Source: Paenibacillus apiarius
GTDB lineage: Bacteria; Bacillota; Bacilli; Paenibacillales; Paenibacillaceae
NCBI RefSeq assembly: GCF_017052585.1
Contig: NZ_JAFFHZ010000001.1
Coordinates: 4,588,001 to 4,652,000 of the forward strand
Direction of reading: 5' to 3'
Length of the DNA: 64,000 nucleotides
Shown: positions 16,616 through 25,592 of the stretch, one piece after another
How positions within the stretch are numbered: position 1 is the first letter of the stretch
How the letters are laid out: every line of letters begins with the position of its first letter
The notes under the pieces: model-generated
The model's database searches: none
What the model saw: only the letters and a program-made list of their open reading frames with translations
Told to the model about the DNA's origin: nothing
Position numbers and translations under genes: made by a program

Positions 16616-17749
16616 ATGAAGCTGGGCGTGGAAGTCCTTTTGGAGAAGCATGCGAACGATTATCGCGGCCAACGAATCGGATTGGTTACGAACTTGACGG
16701 GAGTCAACCATATGTTGATTCCGACGATTGATTTGTTCCACGAGCATGAACATCTGGGTTTGACCGCATTATTCGGGCCGGAGCATGGCATTCGAGGCGA
16801 TGCGAAGGAAGGGCAGCATGTCGGCTCTTCCGTGGACAAGGAAACGGGCCTTCCCGTCTATAGCTTGTATGGCGAGACACGCAAGCCCACTCCGGATATG
16901 CTGCAGGACGTCGACGTGATGGTGTTCGATTTGCAGGATATTGGGACTCGCTATTATACGTACATTTATACGATGGCTTACGTTATGGAGGCTTGCGGCG
17001 AACAGGGAATTCCGTTCGTGGTGCTCGACCGGCCGAACCCGATTAACGGAATGACGCTGGAAGGCAATCTGGTGGACGAGGATTGCCGATCCTTTGTCGG
17101 CCTGTATCCGATTCCGGTCCGTCATGGCTTGACGATTGGCGAGCTGGCCCAGCTGTTCAAGGAGCAGTTCGGAGTTCGCTGCGATCTGACCGTCATACCG
17201 ATGGAGGGATGGTCGCGCAAGATGCATTTCGATGAAACGGGGCTTCTATGGGTGCCGCCTTCACCAAATGCAAGCGGGCTCGATATGGGCTTGCTGTATC
17301 CGGGAACCTGTCTTGTGGAAGGGACGAACCTGTCGGAAGGGCGAGGAACGGCGAAGCCGTTCGAGATGGTGGGAGCGCCCTTTATCGATGGATACCGGTT
17401 AGCCAAGGCGCTCAATGAGCGGCGCATGCCAGGCATCCTTGCCAGGCCCGTATCGTTCGTGCCGACGTATCAGAAGCATGTCGGTGAACGCTGCGAGGGC
17501 GTGCAGCTGCATGTGACGGATCGTACGGCTCTGCAGTCATTCTCCGCCGGTTTGCAGCTGCTGGAGACGATAACAGATATGTATCCGGAATCGTTCAGCT
17601 ACAAGGAAGCGGATTTTTTCGACCAGTTGGCCGGCACGAAGCAATTGAAGCCGCATATCGAGAATGGCACGACTAGCAGTTATGTGGAGCAGTGCCAACC
17701 CGTCTTATCCGCGTTCCGCAAGATGGCATGCAGTTACTTGCTGTATTAA
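16616..17749 (+). CDS. namZ: Exo-beta-N-acetylmuramidase NamZ-like (DUF1343)
   Basis: A 377-residue DUF1343 protein. The characterised member, NamZ (YbbC) of Bacillus subtilis, releases MurNAc from the non-reducing end of peptidoglycan fragments such as MurNAc-GlcNAc. Family hallmarks are visible: GLVTNLTGVN near 22, ALFGPEHGIRGDA near 50, and DLQDIGTRYYTYIYTM near 103. No signal peptide is present: the protein starts MKLGVEVLLEKHAND directly after a AAGGAGG site. B. subtilis NamZ is exported, so this copy is probably cytoplasmic and acts on imported disaccharide. That fits the ABC importer encoded immediately upstream. Confidence 0.85.
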   Translation: MKLGVEVLLEKHANDYRGQRIGLVTNLTGVNHMLIPTIDLFHEHEHLGLTALFGPEHGIRGDAKEGQHVGSSVDKETGLPVYSLYGETRKPTPDMLQDVDVMVFDLQDIGTRYYTYIYTMAYVMEACGEQGIPFVVLDRPNPINGMTLEGNLVDEDCRSFVGLYPIPVRHGLTIGELAQLFKEQFGVRCDLTVIPMEGWSRKMHFDETGLLWVPPSPNASGLDMGLLYPGTCLVEGTNLSEGRGTAKPFEMVGAPFIDGYRLAKALNERRMPGILARPVSFVPTYQKHVGERCEGVQLHVTDRTALQSFSAGLQLLETITDMYPESFSYKEADFFDQLAGTKQLKPHIENGTTSSYVEQCQPVLSAFRKMACSYLLY

Positions 17750-17780
17750 CACTGTATGTGTTGATGAGGGGGAAGAACCA

Positions 17781-18770
17781 ATGGGAATCATTGCGATTGA
17801 CGGTGGCGGAACGAAGACGGTAGGCATTCTGTCCAGAACGGATGGAACCGTGCTGTCTACTGCCAACGGCGGCCCATCGAATATGAATGGCAATCGCGAC
17901 GAGGCGTTGCGCCAGTTGACTGGCGTCGTTCGCCGTCTTTATGAGGAAGCGGAGCAATCCGGCGAAGCGATCGAAGCGCTGTTTGCCGGCTTGGCCGGGA
18001 TTGAGCAGGGCGATAACCGCAAGCAGGCGGCTGCCCATTTGCGGCGCCTTTATCCCGATATCTCATCCGTTCAAGTCGATAACGATGCCATTACGGCTCT
18101 TTATTCCGGCACGAAGGGGGAGCCAGGAATCGTGCAAATTGCCGGCACTGGTTCGATTACCTACGGGCTCCATCCGAGCGGCCGCAGAGAACGCGTCGGG
18201 GGATGGGGTTATATCGCAGGGGACCCCGGCAGCGGGTATTCGATTGGCAGGGAAGCTTTAATCGCCGTTCTCCGTGCATGGGACGGATTGGGCAAGCCAA
18301 CCGCGCTTACCGAGCTGATTATCGACGCATATAATTTAAGCGCTTTAACTGAACTCATTCCCATCATCTATGCGCAAGAGACGCGTCAACGAGTCGCTGC
18401 TTTGGCTCCGCTCGTCATGAAAGCTGCCGATCTAGGGGACGTCGCGGCACAAGGCATTATGGATGCGGCTGCGTATTCGATGGGGGAAGCGATAGCAGGC
18501 TTGCACCGCAAGCTCTATGACGGCAAGTTGTGCGCTCCCAATGGAGCGGTGCCGGTCGTACTGACGGGCGGCATCTTTAAACGGGCGGATTTGCTGCTGC
18601 CTGCACTGGAATCGACTTGTCACGAACATCAGCTGCAAGCGCAATTCATCCTGCCGGACAGTCCGCCGATAGCGGGAGCCCTCTTCGCCGCCTTGCGGCA
18701 ATTAGGAGCTTCGCTCGACGGCGAGCTGTCCGGGCGCGTAGACCAGCAGCTTGCAGTAACGTTAGGATAA
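17781..18770 (+). CDS. murK: N-acetylmuramic acid/N-acetylglucosamine kinase-like (BadF/BadG ATPase family)
   Basis: A 329-residue sugar kinase of the ASKHA fold. The phosphate-1 loop AIDGGGTKTVGIL is at 4-16, the adenosine region IAGTGSITYG is near 120, and a GGIFKRADLLLP stretch is near 260. MurK of Clostridium phosphorylates both MurNAc and GlcNAc at O-6. In this cluster the enzyme would supply MurNAc-6-P to MurQ, because an ABC importer, unlike the PTS carrier MurP, delivers unphosphorylated sugar. The ATG at 17781 with a GGGGGAAG site is chosen over in-frame upstream codons that overlap namZ. Symbol is by family and context, not proven. Confidence 0.8.
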   Translation: MGIIAIDGGGTKTVGILSRTDGTVLSTANGGPSNMNGNRDEALRQLTGVVRRLYEEAEQSGEAIEALFAGLAGIEQGDNRKQAAAHLRRLYPDISSVQVDNDAITALYSGTKGEPGIVQIAGTGSITYGLHPSGRRERVGGWGYIAGDPGSGYSIGREALIAVLRAWDGLGKPTALTELIIDAYNLSALTELIPIIYAQETRQRVAALAPLVMKAADLGDVAAQGIMDAAAYSMGEAIAGLHRKLYDGKLCAPNGAVPVVLTGGIFKRADLLLPALESTCHEHQLQAQFILPDSPPIAGALFAALRQLGASLDGELSGRVDQQLAVTLG

Positions 18771-18796
18771 GAAAATAACGGATAGGTTGTGAGGAA

Positions 18797-19710
18797 ATGG
18801 ATACGAACATTTCGGCTTTATTAACAGAACAGCGCAATCCGCGTACGATGAACATCGACCAGATGAGCACCTGCGATATCGTCAACGTCATTCATCAAGA
18901 GGATCGTTCGGTTATGGAGGCGGTATATCGTGTGCTGCCTCAAGTGGAAGAAGCGGTCGAAAGCGTGTACGCTTCGCTCAAGATCAAGGGAAGGTTGTTC
19001 TATGTCGGCGCAGGGACGAGCGGGCGTCTGGGATTTGTCGATGCCGCGGAATGTCCTCCAACATACAGCACGCCGCCTGAGTGGATTCAAGCGGTCATAG
19101 CGGGCGGCAACGGAGCGGTATATGCCGCGGTGGAAGGCGCAGAGGATGACGAAGAGCAGGGGGCGGAGGATCTGCGGCAGCGGAGCTTATCGCATTCGGA
19201 TGTCGTTATCGGTATTGCCGCAAGCGGACGCACGCCTTATGTCATCGGAGCGTTGAATTACGCCCGCAGCATAGGAGCTGCGACGATTGCGTTATCAAGC
19301 AATGAGCGGGCGGCCATTAGCCGGGCAGCCGATATTGCGATTGAAGCTCTTGTCGGGCCAGAAGTCGTAACAGGCTCCACGCGGATGAAAGCGGCGACGG
19401 ACACAAGATGATTTTGAACATGATCTCTACATCCGTCATGATTAAGCTCGGAAAAGTGTATGAGAATTTAATGGTCGACCTCAACGCAAGCAATTATAAA
19501 TTGCAGGAGCGTGCACGCGGCATTGTCATGACTGTGACCGGAGCGGACTACAAAACAGCCGAACAGACGCTTGCGCTGGCGGATCAAGAGGTGAAGACGG
19601 CCATCGTCATGCTGGAAGCGGGACTAGACGCCCGAGAAGCGAGAGAACGGCTTGTCCGAACCGGGGGCTCCGTTCGTCAGGCGATTCACTTAACTTCAAG
19701 CGAGTCGTGA
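18797..19710 (+). pseudogene. murQ: N-acetylmuramic acid 6-phosphate etherase MurQ, interrupted by one-base frameshift
   Basis: MurQ cleaves the lactyl ether of MurNAc-6-P to GlcNAc-6-P and D-lactate. Two abutting frames make one full-length family member of about 303 residues. The first (18797-19411) carries the SIS domain with YVGAGTSGRLG near 72, GIAASGRTPYV near 138 and GSTRMKAAT near 195. The second (19408-19710) continues exactly with MILNMISTSVMIKLGKVY and the C-terminal UBA-like region. Adding one base between 19400 and 19401 restores the expected KAATxHKMILNM reading. This is either a real null mutation or a sequencing error; programmed shifting seems unlikely as no slippery sequence is seen. 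Confidence 0.88.
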
Positions 19711-19762
19711 TTAGAAGGTGATTTTTGGGAGGTAATCTTGAATAGGCAGGTGAGCAGCCATC

Positions 19763-21907
19763 ATTAAAATAGTGGACACCCTTCACTCTGTAACTGGCGT
19801 TCACTGCAGCGGCGTCCGGGTGCGCGATGTCCGTCTTCTGGAAATCGATGCCCGGCTTCCGGAAAGATGGAAGCATACCGCTCATTATCGGGCGATACGC
19901 CTCCATTACGATTTTCGAGGTATGCCGGGAACGTCGGCCGTTTATATTAAGCCGAACCTTCCAGAGCAGTGGAACATCGAAGGAAGACCAGCCAGAATTG
20001 GCTGCTGGATTCATGCCGGGCCGTGTGGACATTGGATGCGCGCCGTAATCATTGACGGGGACGGGGCAGAGAAGCCGCTCGACTTGACAGCGCCCAAAGG
20101 AATGAATTGGTCGGGGTGGACATTTGTCGCAGCCGATCTTCCCGGCTCACTTAAGCTTCCGCTTCGGCTCCAGCAAATATATATGGTGGAAACGGATGCT
20201 GCTTGCAAAGGACGCGGATGCATCGATGTACGGGACCTCTGTGCGGAATATGGTCCGAAATACGAAGACTGGACCGGGCCGGCATGGTCTGACTATTCAC
20301 CGCCGCCTGATGCGGTAGTATACCAAGCGGATGCCACCGTATCATTGCGAATTATGGATGAGGAGTCAGGAATAGATCCTGCATCTATCGTGATGTCGAT
20401 CGATGAACAAGCTGTTCTGCATCAATATAATGAAGCTGCAGGATGCATTTCTGCACATGCCTGGCAGCTCGAACAGGGAGTGCATCACATATGCGTTGCT
20501 GCAACCGATCGGGCCGGCAATCCGGCTAACCCGTCCGCCCGCTGGAGCTTCACGACCGACTTGAGTCCGGATGCTTCTGCGCCGGATATGGCCGTGCTGA
20601 TGCCGATGAATGGAATTGTGACGCGCACATTACGGCCGCGCATCGCGGCACGCATCAAGGATATGCATTCCGGCGTCGACGAATCGTCCATTCGCATGGA
20701 GCTGAACGGCAGTTCCGTCCCGGTGCGATATGTTCATGACACGGCATATTACACGCCTGAGGCCCCGCTTCCAACGGAGAGCCTGCACACGGTGAAGGTA
20801 AGCGCATCCGATATGGCGAATAATAGCAAGGAACTGAAATGGAGCTTCCGCACGGGCTCCGCCATGGCAGAGCCTGCACCGGGTGAGCCTTATGAAGTGA
20901 CGATTATCGGCGACGGGGGATATCTCAATGCGGACGCCGCGGTCAATGATTGCGACCTGCAGCTGCAAGAGAATATCCGGCGCATACGACAGGAGCCGTC
21001 CAAGCTGATGCTCTATACGGGCGATATCGTGGAGCATGATACGGAGGACAATTATCGACTGGCTGTAGAGCGGATGAATGATTTTCCCATGCCGTATGTT
21101 ATGGCCATCGGCAATCACGAGATATCGGGCACCAATCGGCGCGATCATTATCAGATGGCGTTCGGTGAAACGAATTATGCGCTGGATTTTGGCAATCTGA
21201 CGGTTATCGGCCTCGATACAGCCTCGGGGCATATTACGTCGTCCGATGCTTCGCAGTGGCAGTGGCTTGCGGAGATGTTGGAGACGGCAAAAGGTCAGCA
21301 TCTCATTCTGCTGATGCACGTTCCCCCGGATGAGGTCGATGCGGACGGACATGATCATTTGTCAGGACATGGCTTTATGGATAAGACAGAGGCGGATCGA
21401 CTGTATGAATTGCTGACAGCAGCCAAATCACAACGCAGGCCAGGAGAAATCATCGTGTTGTGCGGAGATTTTCACGCGTACATGAGCAAGACGGTAGGCG
21501 GGGTGCGCTATATCGTCAGCGGAGGCGGCGGGAAGCTGACGCACATTCCTCCCGGGCAGGGAGGCTTCTATCACTATATTCAAATGCGCGTGCATGGAGA
21601 TCGGATTGATTGGAATGTCATTCCGCTCTTGGAGAGGATTACGTGGGAGCATGCGGATGATACCGTGAATCTTCGCATAGGAGAGCGCCTGAGACTTCGG
21701 GCAATAGGCACCTTCGTAACGCATGGTTTGCCGGATATGCAGCTAGGCATCGCCGAACCTTTGCATTTCGTATGGAATTCTTCGAATCCGGAAGCCGTGC
21801 AGGTAGCGCCTGATGGAGTGGTTGCCGGATGTGCCGCCGGCGAAGCTTCGGTGACGGTGGAATGCGGATGGCGTTCGGCATCGATGCGTGTTCGGGTGCA
21901 TGCCTGA
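19763..21907 (+). CDS. Multidomain calcineurin-like metallophosphoesterase with Ig-like modules
   Basis: About 711-714 residues. An N-terminal beta-sandwich (about 1-130) resembles modules of NAGPA-type phosphodiester glycosidases. One or two Ig-like repeats follow (about 170-365, each ending in WSF followed by a Thr). The metallophosphoesterase core is at about 375-600: GDGG at 380 where GDxH is usual, TGDIV near 415, GNHE near 446, HVPP near 516 and GDFHAY near 563. A Big2-like C-terminal domain ends it. Module types suggest an extracellular cell-wall protein, yet no signal peptide exists. An in-frame TGA at 19751 blocks extension. The first GTG (19772) has no ribosome site; ATT at 19763 sits better behind AGGTGA. 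Function in the cluster is unknown. Confidence 0.65.
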   Translation: MKIVDTLHSVTGVHCSGVRVRDVRLLEIDARLPERWKHTAHYRAIRLHYDFRGMPGTSAVYIKPNLPEQWNIEGRPARIGCWIHAGPCGHWMRAVIIDGDGAEKPLDLTAPKGMNWSGWTFVAADLPGSLKLPLRLQQIYMVETDAACKGRGCIDVRDLCAEYGPKYEDWTGPAWSDYSPPPDAVVYQADATVSLRIMDEESGIDPASIVMSIDEQAVLHQYNEAAGCISAHAWQLEQGVHHICVAATDRAGNPANPSARWSFTTDLSPDASAPDMAVLMPMNGIVTRTLRPRIAARIKDMHSGVDESSIRMELNGSSVPVRYVHDTAYYTPEAPLPTESLHTVKVSASDMANNSKELKWSFRTGSAMAEPAPGEPYEVTIIGDGGYLNADAAVNDCDLQLQENIRRIRQEPSKLMLYTGDIVEHDTEDNYRLAVERMNDFPMPYVMAIGNHEISGTNRRDHYQMAFGETNYALDFGNLTVIGLDTASGHITSSDASQWQWLAEMLETAKGQHLILLMHVPPDEVDADGHDHLSGHGFMDKTEADRLYELLTAAKSQRRPGEIIVLCGDFHAYMSKTVGGVRYIVSGGGGKLTHIPPGQGGFYHYIQMRVHGDRIDWNVIPLLERITWEHADDTVNLRIGERLRLRAIGTFVTHGLPDMQLGIAEPLHFVWNSSNPEAVQVAPDGVVAGCAAGEASVTVECGWRSASMRVRVHA

Positions 21908-21974
21908 ACCGATCGGCGCTGACAGGATATGCTGCGAAATGAAATTTGACTAAAGATAGAAAGGGGGAGTCCAT

Positions 21975-22844
21975 ATGATTGTGTCACCGACGAAAGGCGG
22001 ACTGGTCATGCTCTCCGATATGGTAGCCAAGCTGCCTCCATCCGAGAAGAAAATCGCCAAATATATTTTGGAGCATCCTCAAGAGGCAGTCTCGCTTACC
22101 GCTTCTGAATTAGGGGTGAAATGCCATGCGAGCAGCGCCGCCGTCATTCGCTTGTGCAAATCTTTAAAATTAAAAGGATTTCAAGAGCTGAAGCTGCGCA
22201 TCGTAGGCGATCTGAACAAGTCGGAGAATAAAGGCTACCGGGATATCAAACCGAATGAAACCGTGGATGCGGTGCTTGCGAAAATGACCAATAACAGCAT
22301 TCAAGCGCTTAGAGAGACGTCGGAGATCGTAAACTTGGAGTACATGGCAAAAGTGGTGGATGCGTTAATTCGCGCGCGGAACATTCATTTCTTCGGTGTG
22401 GGGGCCTCTTCCATTATTGCGATGGACGCTCAGCAGAAATTTCTGCGCATCAATAAGCCGGCTACTGCATTTACGGATGTTCATGTCGTTGCGATGAACA
22501 TCGCCAACATGGCTGCGGACGATGTCATGTTCGGCATCTCCTACTCGGGAGAGACGTTGGAGGTGTACGATATTTTGAGGCTGGCCAATGCGAAGGGCTG
22601 CCGTACGGTCAGTTTGACTCATTACGGCAATTCCATTATCGCTTCGGAAGCCCAGCTTAATCTGTACATCTCGGCGACGAAGGAAGCGACTTTCCGCAGC
22701 GCGGCAACATCTTCACGCCTCGCCCAACTGCATATTATCGATGTCTTGTTCATGTGCGTTGCTTCGCATCAATATGACGGTACGGTGCAATATTTGGATC
22801 AGACAAGAGAAGCGATTCGGTTTATTAAAGAACAGCGTTCATAG
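21975..22844 (+). CDS. murR: RpiR-family regulator, MurR-like
   Basis: A 289-residue regulator with an N-terminal HTH_6 domain (about 10-85, LPPSEKKIAKYILEHP and SSAAVIRLCKSLKLKG). A C-terminal SIS sugar-phosphate-binding domain follows (about 125-260, HFFGVGASSIIAMDAQQKFLRI and GISYSGETLEVYD). In E. coli and B. subtilis, RpiR proteins of this kind (MurR) sense MurNAc-6-P and repress murQ operons. It is the last gene of the cluster, followed by a terminator at 22872-22910. A GGGGGAG site precedes the ATG. If murQ is truly inactive, its ligand would accumulate and keep the cluster derepressed (inference). Confidence 0.85.
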   Translation: MIVSPTKGGLVMLSDMVAKLPPSEKKIAKYILEHPQEAVSLTASELGVKCHASSAAVIRLCKSLKLKGFQELKLRIVGDLNKSENKGYRDIKPNETVDAVLAKMTNNSIQALRETSEIVNLEYMAKVVDALIRARNIHFFGVGASSIIAMDAQQKFLRINKPATAFTDVHVVAMNIANMAADDVMFGISYSGETLEVYDILRLANAKGCRTVSLTHYGNSIIASEAQLNLYISATKEATFRSAATSSRLAQLHIIDVLFMCVASHQYDGTVQYLDQTREAIRFIKEQRS

Positions 22845-22871
22845 AATTCAAGTTATATTGATGATTCTAAT

Positions 22872-22910
22872 CCTCTTCGACGGTTAGCGCCGGCAGAAGA
22901 GGTTTTTATT
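22872..22910 (+). terminator. Terminator of the MurNAc cluster
   Basis: CCTCTTC (22872-22878) and GAAGAGG (22896-22902) form a stem that is followed by TTTTTATTT. It ends the cluster that starts at 13338. The remaining bases up to 23079 show nothing else I can name. Confidence 0.8.
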
Positions 22911-23079
22911 TGGTTTCGCAGTCGGAAGCCGCAAAGCGCGCCTTCGCCGCGGTTGCCCTGCCGTATCATCACGCAGGATGGCACTTGTTTGTGCAGGCCG
23001 CTGCAGCGCTGCATGATGGTTGTGTGCATAAGATCTTTTGCTGGCATAAAAATATTTTAATGATGTTAAGGTTTTTCCC

Positions 23080-23108
23080 TTGACATGGGGAACGGATTTA
23101 GATATGAT
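23080..23108 (+). promoter_or_regulatory. SigA promoter of the ylxM-ffh operon
   Basis: Consensus TTGACA (23080-23085), a 17-base spacer and TATGAT (23103-23108), about 55 bases upstream of the ylxM start. A strong housekeeping promoter, as expected for SRP and ribosomal genes. Confidence 0.85.
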
Positions 23109-23162
23109 TAGGAACGTCGATGGGCTGTAAAGTGTTTTTCCTTGACGAAAGGAGTGGCCCGT

Positions 23163-23522
23163 ATGAACGAGGAACAGGTATTAGCGAAGACGAATCGGGT
23201 CAACATGCTGTTCGACTTCTATGAGCCGTTGCTGACAGAGAAGCAGCAGACGTTCCTGAAATGTTACTTTCAAGATGATTTTTCCTTGGGCGAGATTGCA
23301 GCCGAATTCGGAATAAGCCGTCAAGCGGTGTATGAACATATTAAGCGGGCGGAGCAGACGCTCGATACGTACGAGAGCAAGCTCGGGCTGCTCGCGAAGT
23401 TCGAACAGCGCACGAAGCTGATGGAATCGCTGCAAGACGCATTGAACGATATGAATGGCATACCCGACCCGCAGCGCGCGGAACTGCAGAAGATTGTCCG
23501 TGAACTGCAGGCGTTGGATTAA
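23163..23522 (+). CDS. ylxM: YlxM/p13-family putative DNA-binding protein
   Basis: A 119-residue protein with a sigma-70 region 4-like helix-turn-helix (LGEIAAEFGISRQAVYEHIKR, about residues 42-62, after a FDFYEPLLTEKQQTF lead). It stands immediately upstream of ffh, as in most Bacillota, and streptococcal homologues modulate SRP activity. The ATG at 23163 has AAAGGAG upstream; an in-frame TTG at 23142 coincides with the ribosome-site region and was rejected. Confidence 0.9.
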   Translation: MNEEQVLAKTNRVNMLFDFYEPLLTEKQQTFLKCYFQDDFSLGEIAAEFGISRQAVYEHIKRAEQTLDTYESKLGLLAKFEQRTKLMESLQDALNDMNGIPDPQRAELQKIVRELQALD

Positions 23523-23541
23523 GGGAACGGGGTGAATAACA

Positions 23542-24915
23542 ATGGCATTTGAAGGATTGACAAGCCGATTGCAGAATGTGTTCAGCAAGCTGCGCGGCAA
23601 AGGCAAAGTAGCGGAGGAAGACGTCAACGAAGCGATGCGCGAGGTGCGCCTTGCGTTGTTGGAGGCGGACGTCAACTTCAAAGTCGTCAAAGAATTCATT
23701 AGCAAAGTAAAAGAGAAGTCAGTCGGCCAAGAAGTCATGAAGAGCTTTACGCCAGGCATGGTCATTATCGACATCGTTAACAAAGAGCTGACGGAGTTGA
23801 TGGGCGGCACTGCCGCTAAGCTGGCGAAAGCGAACAAACCGCCGACCGTCATCATGATGGCGGGTTTGCAGGGCGCTGGTAAGACGACGACTTCGGGCAA
23901 GCTGGCGAAGCTTCTGCAGAAGCAGAACCACAAGCCGCTGCTCGTTGCTGCCGACATTTATCGTCCTGCTGCGATTCAGCAGCTGCAAGTGCTCGGCAAG
24001 CAGATTAATGTGCCCGTATTTTCCTTGGGCGATCAGGTCAGCCCGGTTGAGATTGCACGCCAGGCGATGGAGCATGCGAAGGAAAATAATCTTGATTATG
24101 TGATCATCGATACGGCCGGCCGTCTACATATCGATGAAGCGCTGATGGATGAGCTGAAGCAGATTCACGAGACGGTTAAGCCGGATGAAGTATTGCTCGT
24201 TGTCGATGCAATGACAGGGCAAGATGCGGTTAACGTAGCGGAAAGCTTCAACCAGCAGCTCGCGTTGACGGGTGTCGTGCTGACGAAGCTCGATGGCGAT
24301 ACGCGCGGTGGCGCGGCGCTATCGGTCAAAGCAGTTACCGGCTGCCCAATCAAGTTCGCGACCTTGGGCGAGAAGTTGGATGCGCTTGAACCGTTCCATC
24401 CGGAACGGATGGCGTCCCGTATTCTCGGGATGGGGGACATGCTGTCGCTTATCGAGAAGGCCCAAGCGAATATCGATGCGGATAAAGCCAAGGAAATGGA
24501 ACTGAAGATGCGGAATGCCGCCTTCACGTTCGACGATTTTCTGGAGCAGATGCAGCAGGTGAAGAAGCTTGGTCCGATTGATCAGATTCTGGACATGATT
24601 CCAGGAATGAACAAGATGAAGCAGACCGCCAATCTGAAGGTCGATGAGCGTCAGATGGGACGCATCGAAGCGATTGTCCGTTCGATGACGAACGCAGAGC
24701 GCCAGGATCCGGACCTCATCAATCATAGCCGCCGCAAGCGGATTGCAGCCGGCAGCGGAACATCGCTGGCCGACGTGAACCGCCTCATCAAGCAGTTTGA
24801 CGAGATGCGCCGGGTGATGAAGCAGTTCTCTGACATGATGGGACCGAAAGGTCCGAAAATGATGAAAAATTTGAAGAGCAAAGCCGGCAAGGGAATGAGA
24901 TTTCCTTTCCGCTGA
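23542..24915 (+). CDS. ffh: Signal recognition particle protein Ffh
   Basis: The GTPase subunit of SRP, which binds signal sequences and 4.5S/scRNA. The 457-residue protein has an N domain, then the G domain with GLQGAGKTTTSGKLA at about 107, DTAGR at about 192 and TKLDGDTRGG at about 247. A Met-rich M domain occupies about 300-457 (ending with repeated MMGPKGPKMMKN-like residues). It follows ylxM by 19 bases and probably shares its promoter. The receptor FtsY is encoded at 1562. Confidence 0.98.
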   Translation: MAFEGLTSRLQNVFSKLRGKGKVAEEDVNEAMREVRLALLEADVNFKVVKEFISKVKEKSVGQEVMKSFTPGMVIIDIVNKELTELMGGTAAKLAKANKPPTVIMMAGLQGAGKTTTSGKLAKLLQKQNHKPLLVAADIYRPAAIQQLQVLGKQINVPVFSLGDQVSPVEIARQAMEHAKENNLDYVIIDTAGRLHIDEALMDELKQIHETVKPDEVLLVVDAMTGQDAVNVAESFNQQLALTGVVLTKLDGDTRGGAALSVKAVTGCPIKFATLGEKLDALEPFHPERMASRILGMGDMLSLIEKAQANIDADKAKEMELKMRNAAFTFDDFLEQMQQVKKLGPIDQILDMIPGMNKMKQTANLKVDERQMGRIEAIVRSMTNAERQDPDLINHSRRKRIAAGSGTSLADVNRLIKQFDEMRRVMKQFSDMMGPKGPKMMKNLKSKAGKGMRFPFR

Positions 24916-24957
24916 TGCATAATGCTTTACTCGAATTCCGTTAAGGAGGTGAATGTC

Positions 24958-25230
24958 GTGGCAGTACGTATCCGTTTGAAACGTATGGGTGCTCATAAAG
25001 CACCGTTCTATCGTGTCGTTGTATCCGATTCCCGCTCTCCGCGTGATGGTCGTTTCATCGAAGAAATCGGTTACTACAATCCGGTAGCTCAACCTGCAGT
25101 AGTTAATATCGACGAAGAAAAAGCGTTGAAATGGCTGCAAACAGGTGCTCAAGCTTCTGACACGGTTCGCAACTTGCTTAGTCAAGCAGGCGTCATGAAG
25201 AAGTTCCATGAGCTGAAATATCAGAAGTAA
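24958..25230 (+). CDS. rpsP: 30S ribosomal protein S16
   Basis: A 90-residue S16 with the family start [19 protein letters not shown] and the conserved [19 protein letters not shown] segment. The GTG at 24958 is preceded by AAGGAGGTGA. The open frame begins earlier at 24922, but those codons contain the ribosome site and are not part of the protein. It lies 42 bases after ffh, in the same conserved block as khpA, rimM and trmD. Confidence 0.98.
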   Translation: MAVRIRLKRMGAHKAPFYRVVVSDSRSPRDGRFIEEIGYYNPVAQPAVVNIDEEKALKWLQTGAQASDTVRNLLSQAGVMKKFHELKYQK

Positions 25231-25253
25231 TCTAACCGTTCGGAGGGTCGCGA

Positions 25254-25484
25254 ATGGAAGAGTTGGTGTTAGTTATTGCACGCGCTTTGGTCGATCATCC
25301 GGAGGAGGTCCGTGTGGACGTCGTGGAGAAAGACCACATCATTGTGTATGAGCTTTACGTCCATCCCGAAGATGTCGGGAAGGTTATCGGAAAGCAAGGT
25401 CGCATAGCCAAGGCGCTTCGCACGGTCGTCACGTCGGCAGCCGTTAAGGTTCCAAAACGAGTTGCCGTGGACATTATTTCTTAA
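25254..25484 (+). CDS. khpA: KH-domain RNA-binding protein KhpA (YlqC)
   Basis: A 76-residue single KH domain with the GKQG loop at about residues 45-48 (KVIGKQGRIAKALRT). In Bacillota KhpA pairs with KhpB and affects cell-division and sRNA-related regulation. It follows rpsP by 23 bases with a GGAGGG site and ends before a terminator-like hairpin at 25496-25523. Confidence 0.95.
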   Translation: MEELVLVIARALVDHPEEVRVDVVEKDHIIVYELYVHPEDVGKVIGKQGRIAKALRTVVTSAAVKVPKRVAVDIIS

Positions 25485-25495
25485 CATGAGGAAAC

Positions 25496-25523
25496 GGGTT
25501 AGGATGAAATCCTAGCCCTTTTT
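25496..25523 (+). terminator. Hairpin terminator between khpA and rimM
   Basis: A 10-bp stem (GGGTTAGGAT/ATCCTAGCCC, one G-U pair) with loop GAA is followed by five T residues. It probably separates ffh-rpsP-khpA from rimM-trmD, or lets only part of the transcripts through. A TACAAT hexamer near 25547 may serve as a -10 for rimM, with no clear -35. Confidence 0.8.
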
Positions 25524-25592
25524 CGTATGTGAATAGCCGTTTGTGTTACAATAGGAAGCATACCCGTAATTAGCAGGAGGATACGATACGAC

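Noticed and set aside
19391-19415. Programmed ribosomal frameshift in murQ
   Set aside because: No slippery heptamer, internal ribosome site or downstream structure is seen, and MurQ is not known to use frameshifting. Mutation or sequence error is simpler.
20630-21358. 242-codon minus-strand frame inside the metallophosphoesterase gene
   Set aside because: Shadow of the plus-strand gene, whose phosphoesterase motifs are clear; the antisense product is rich in Arg/His without domain features.
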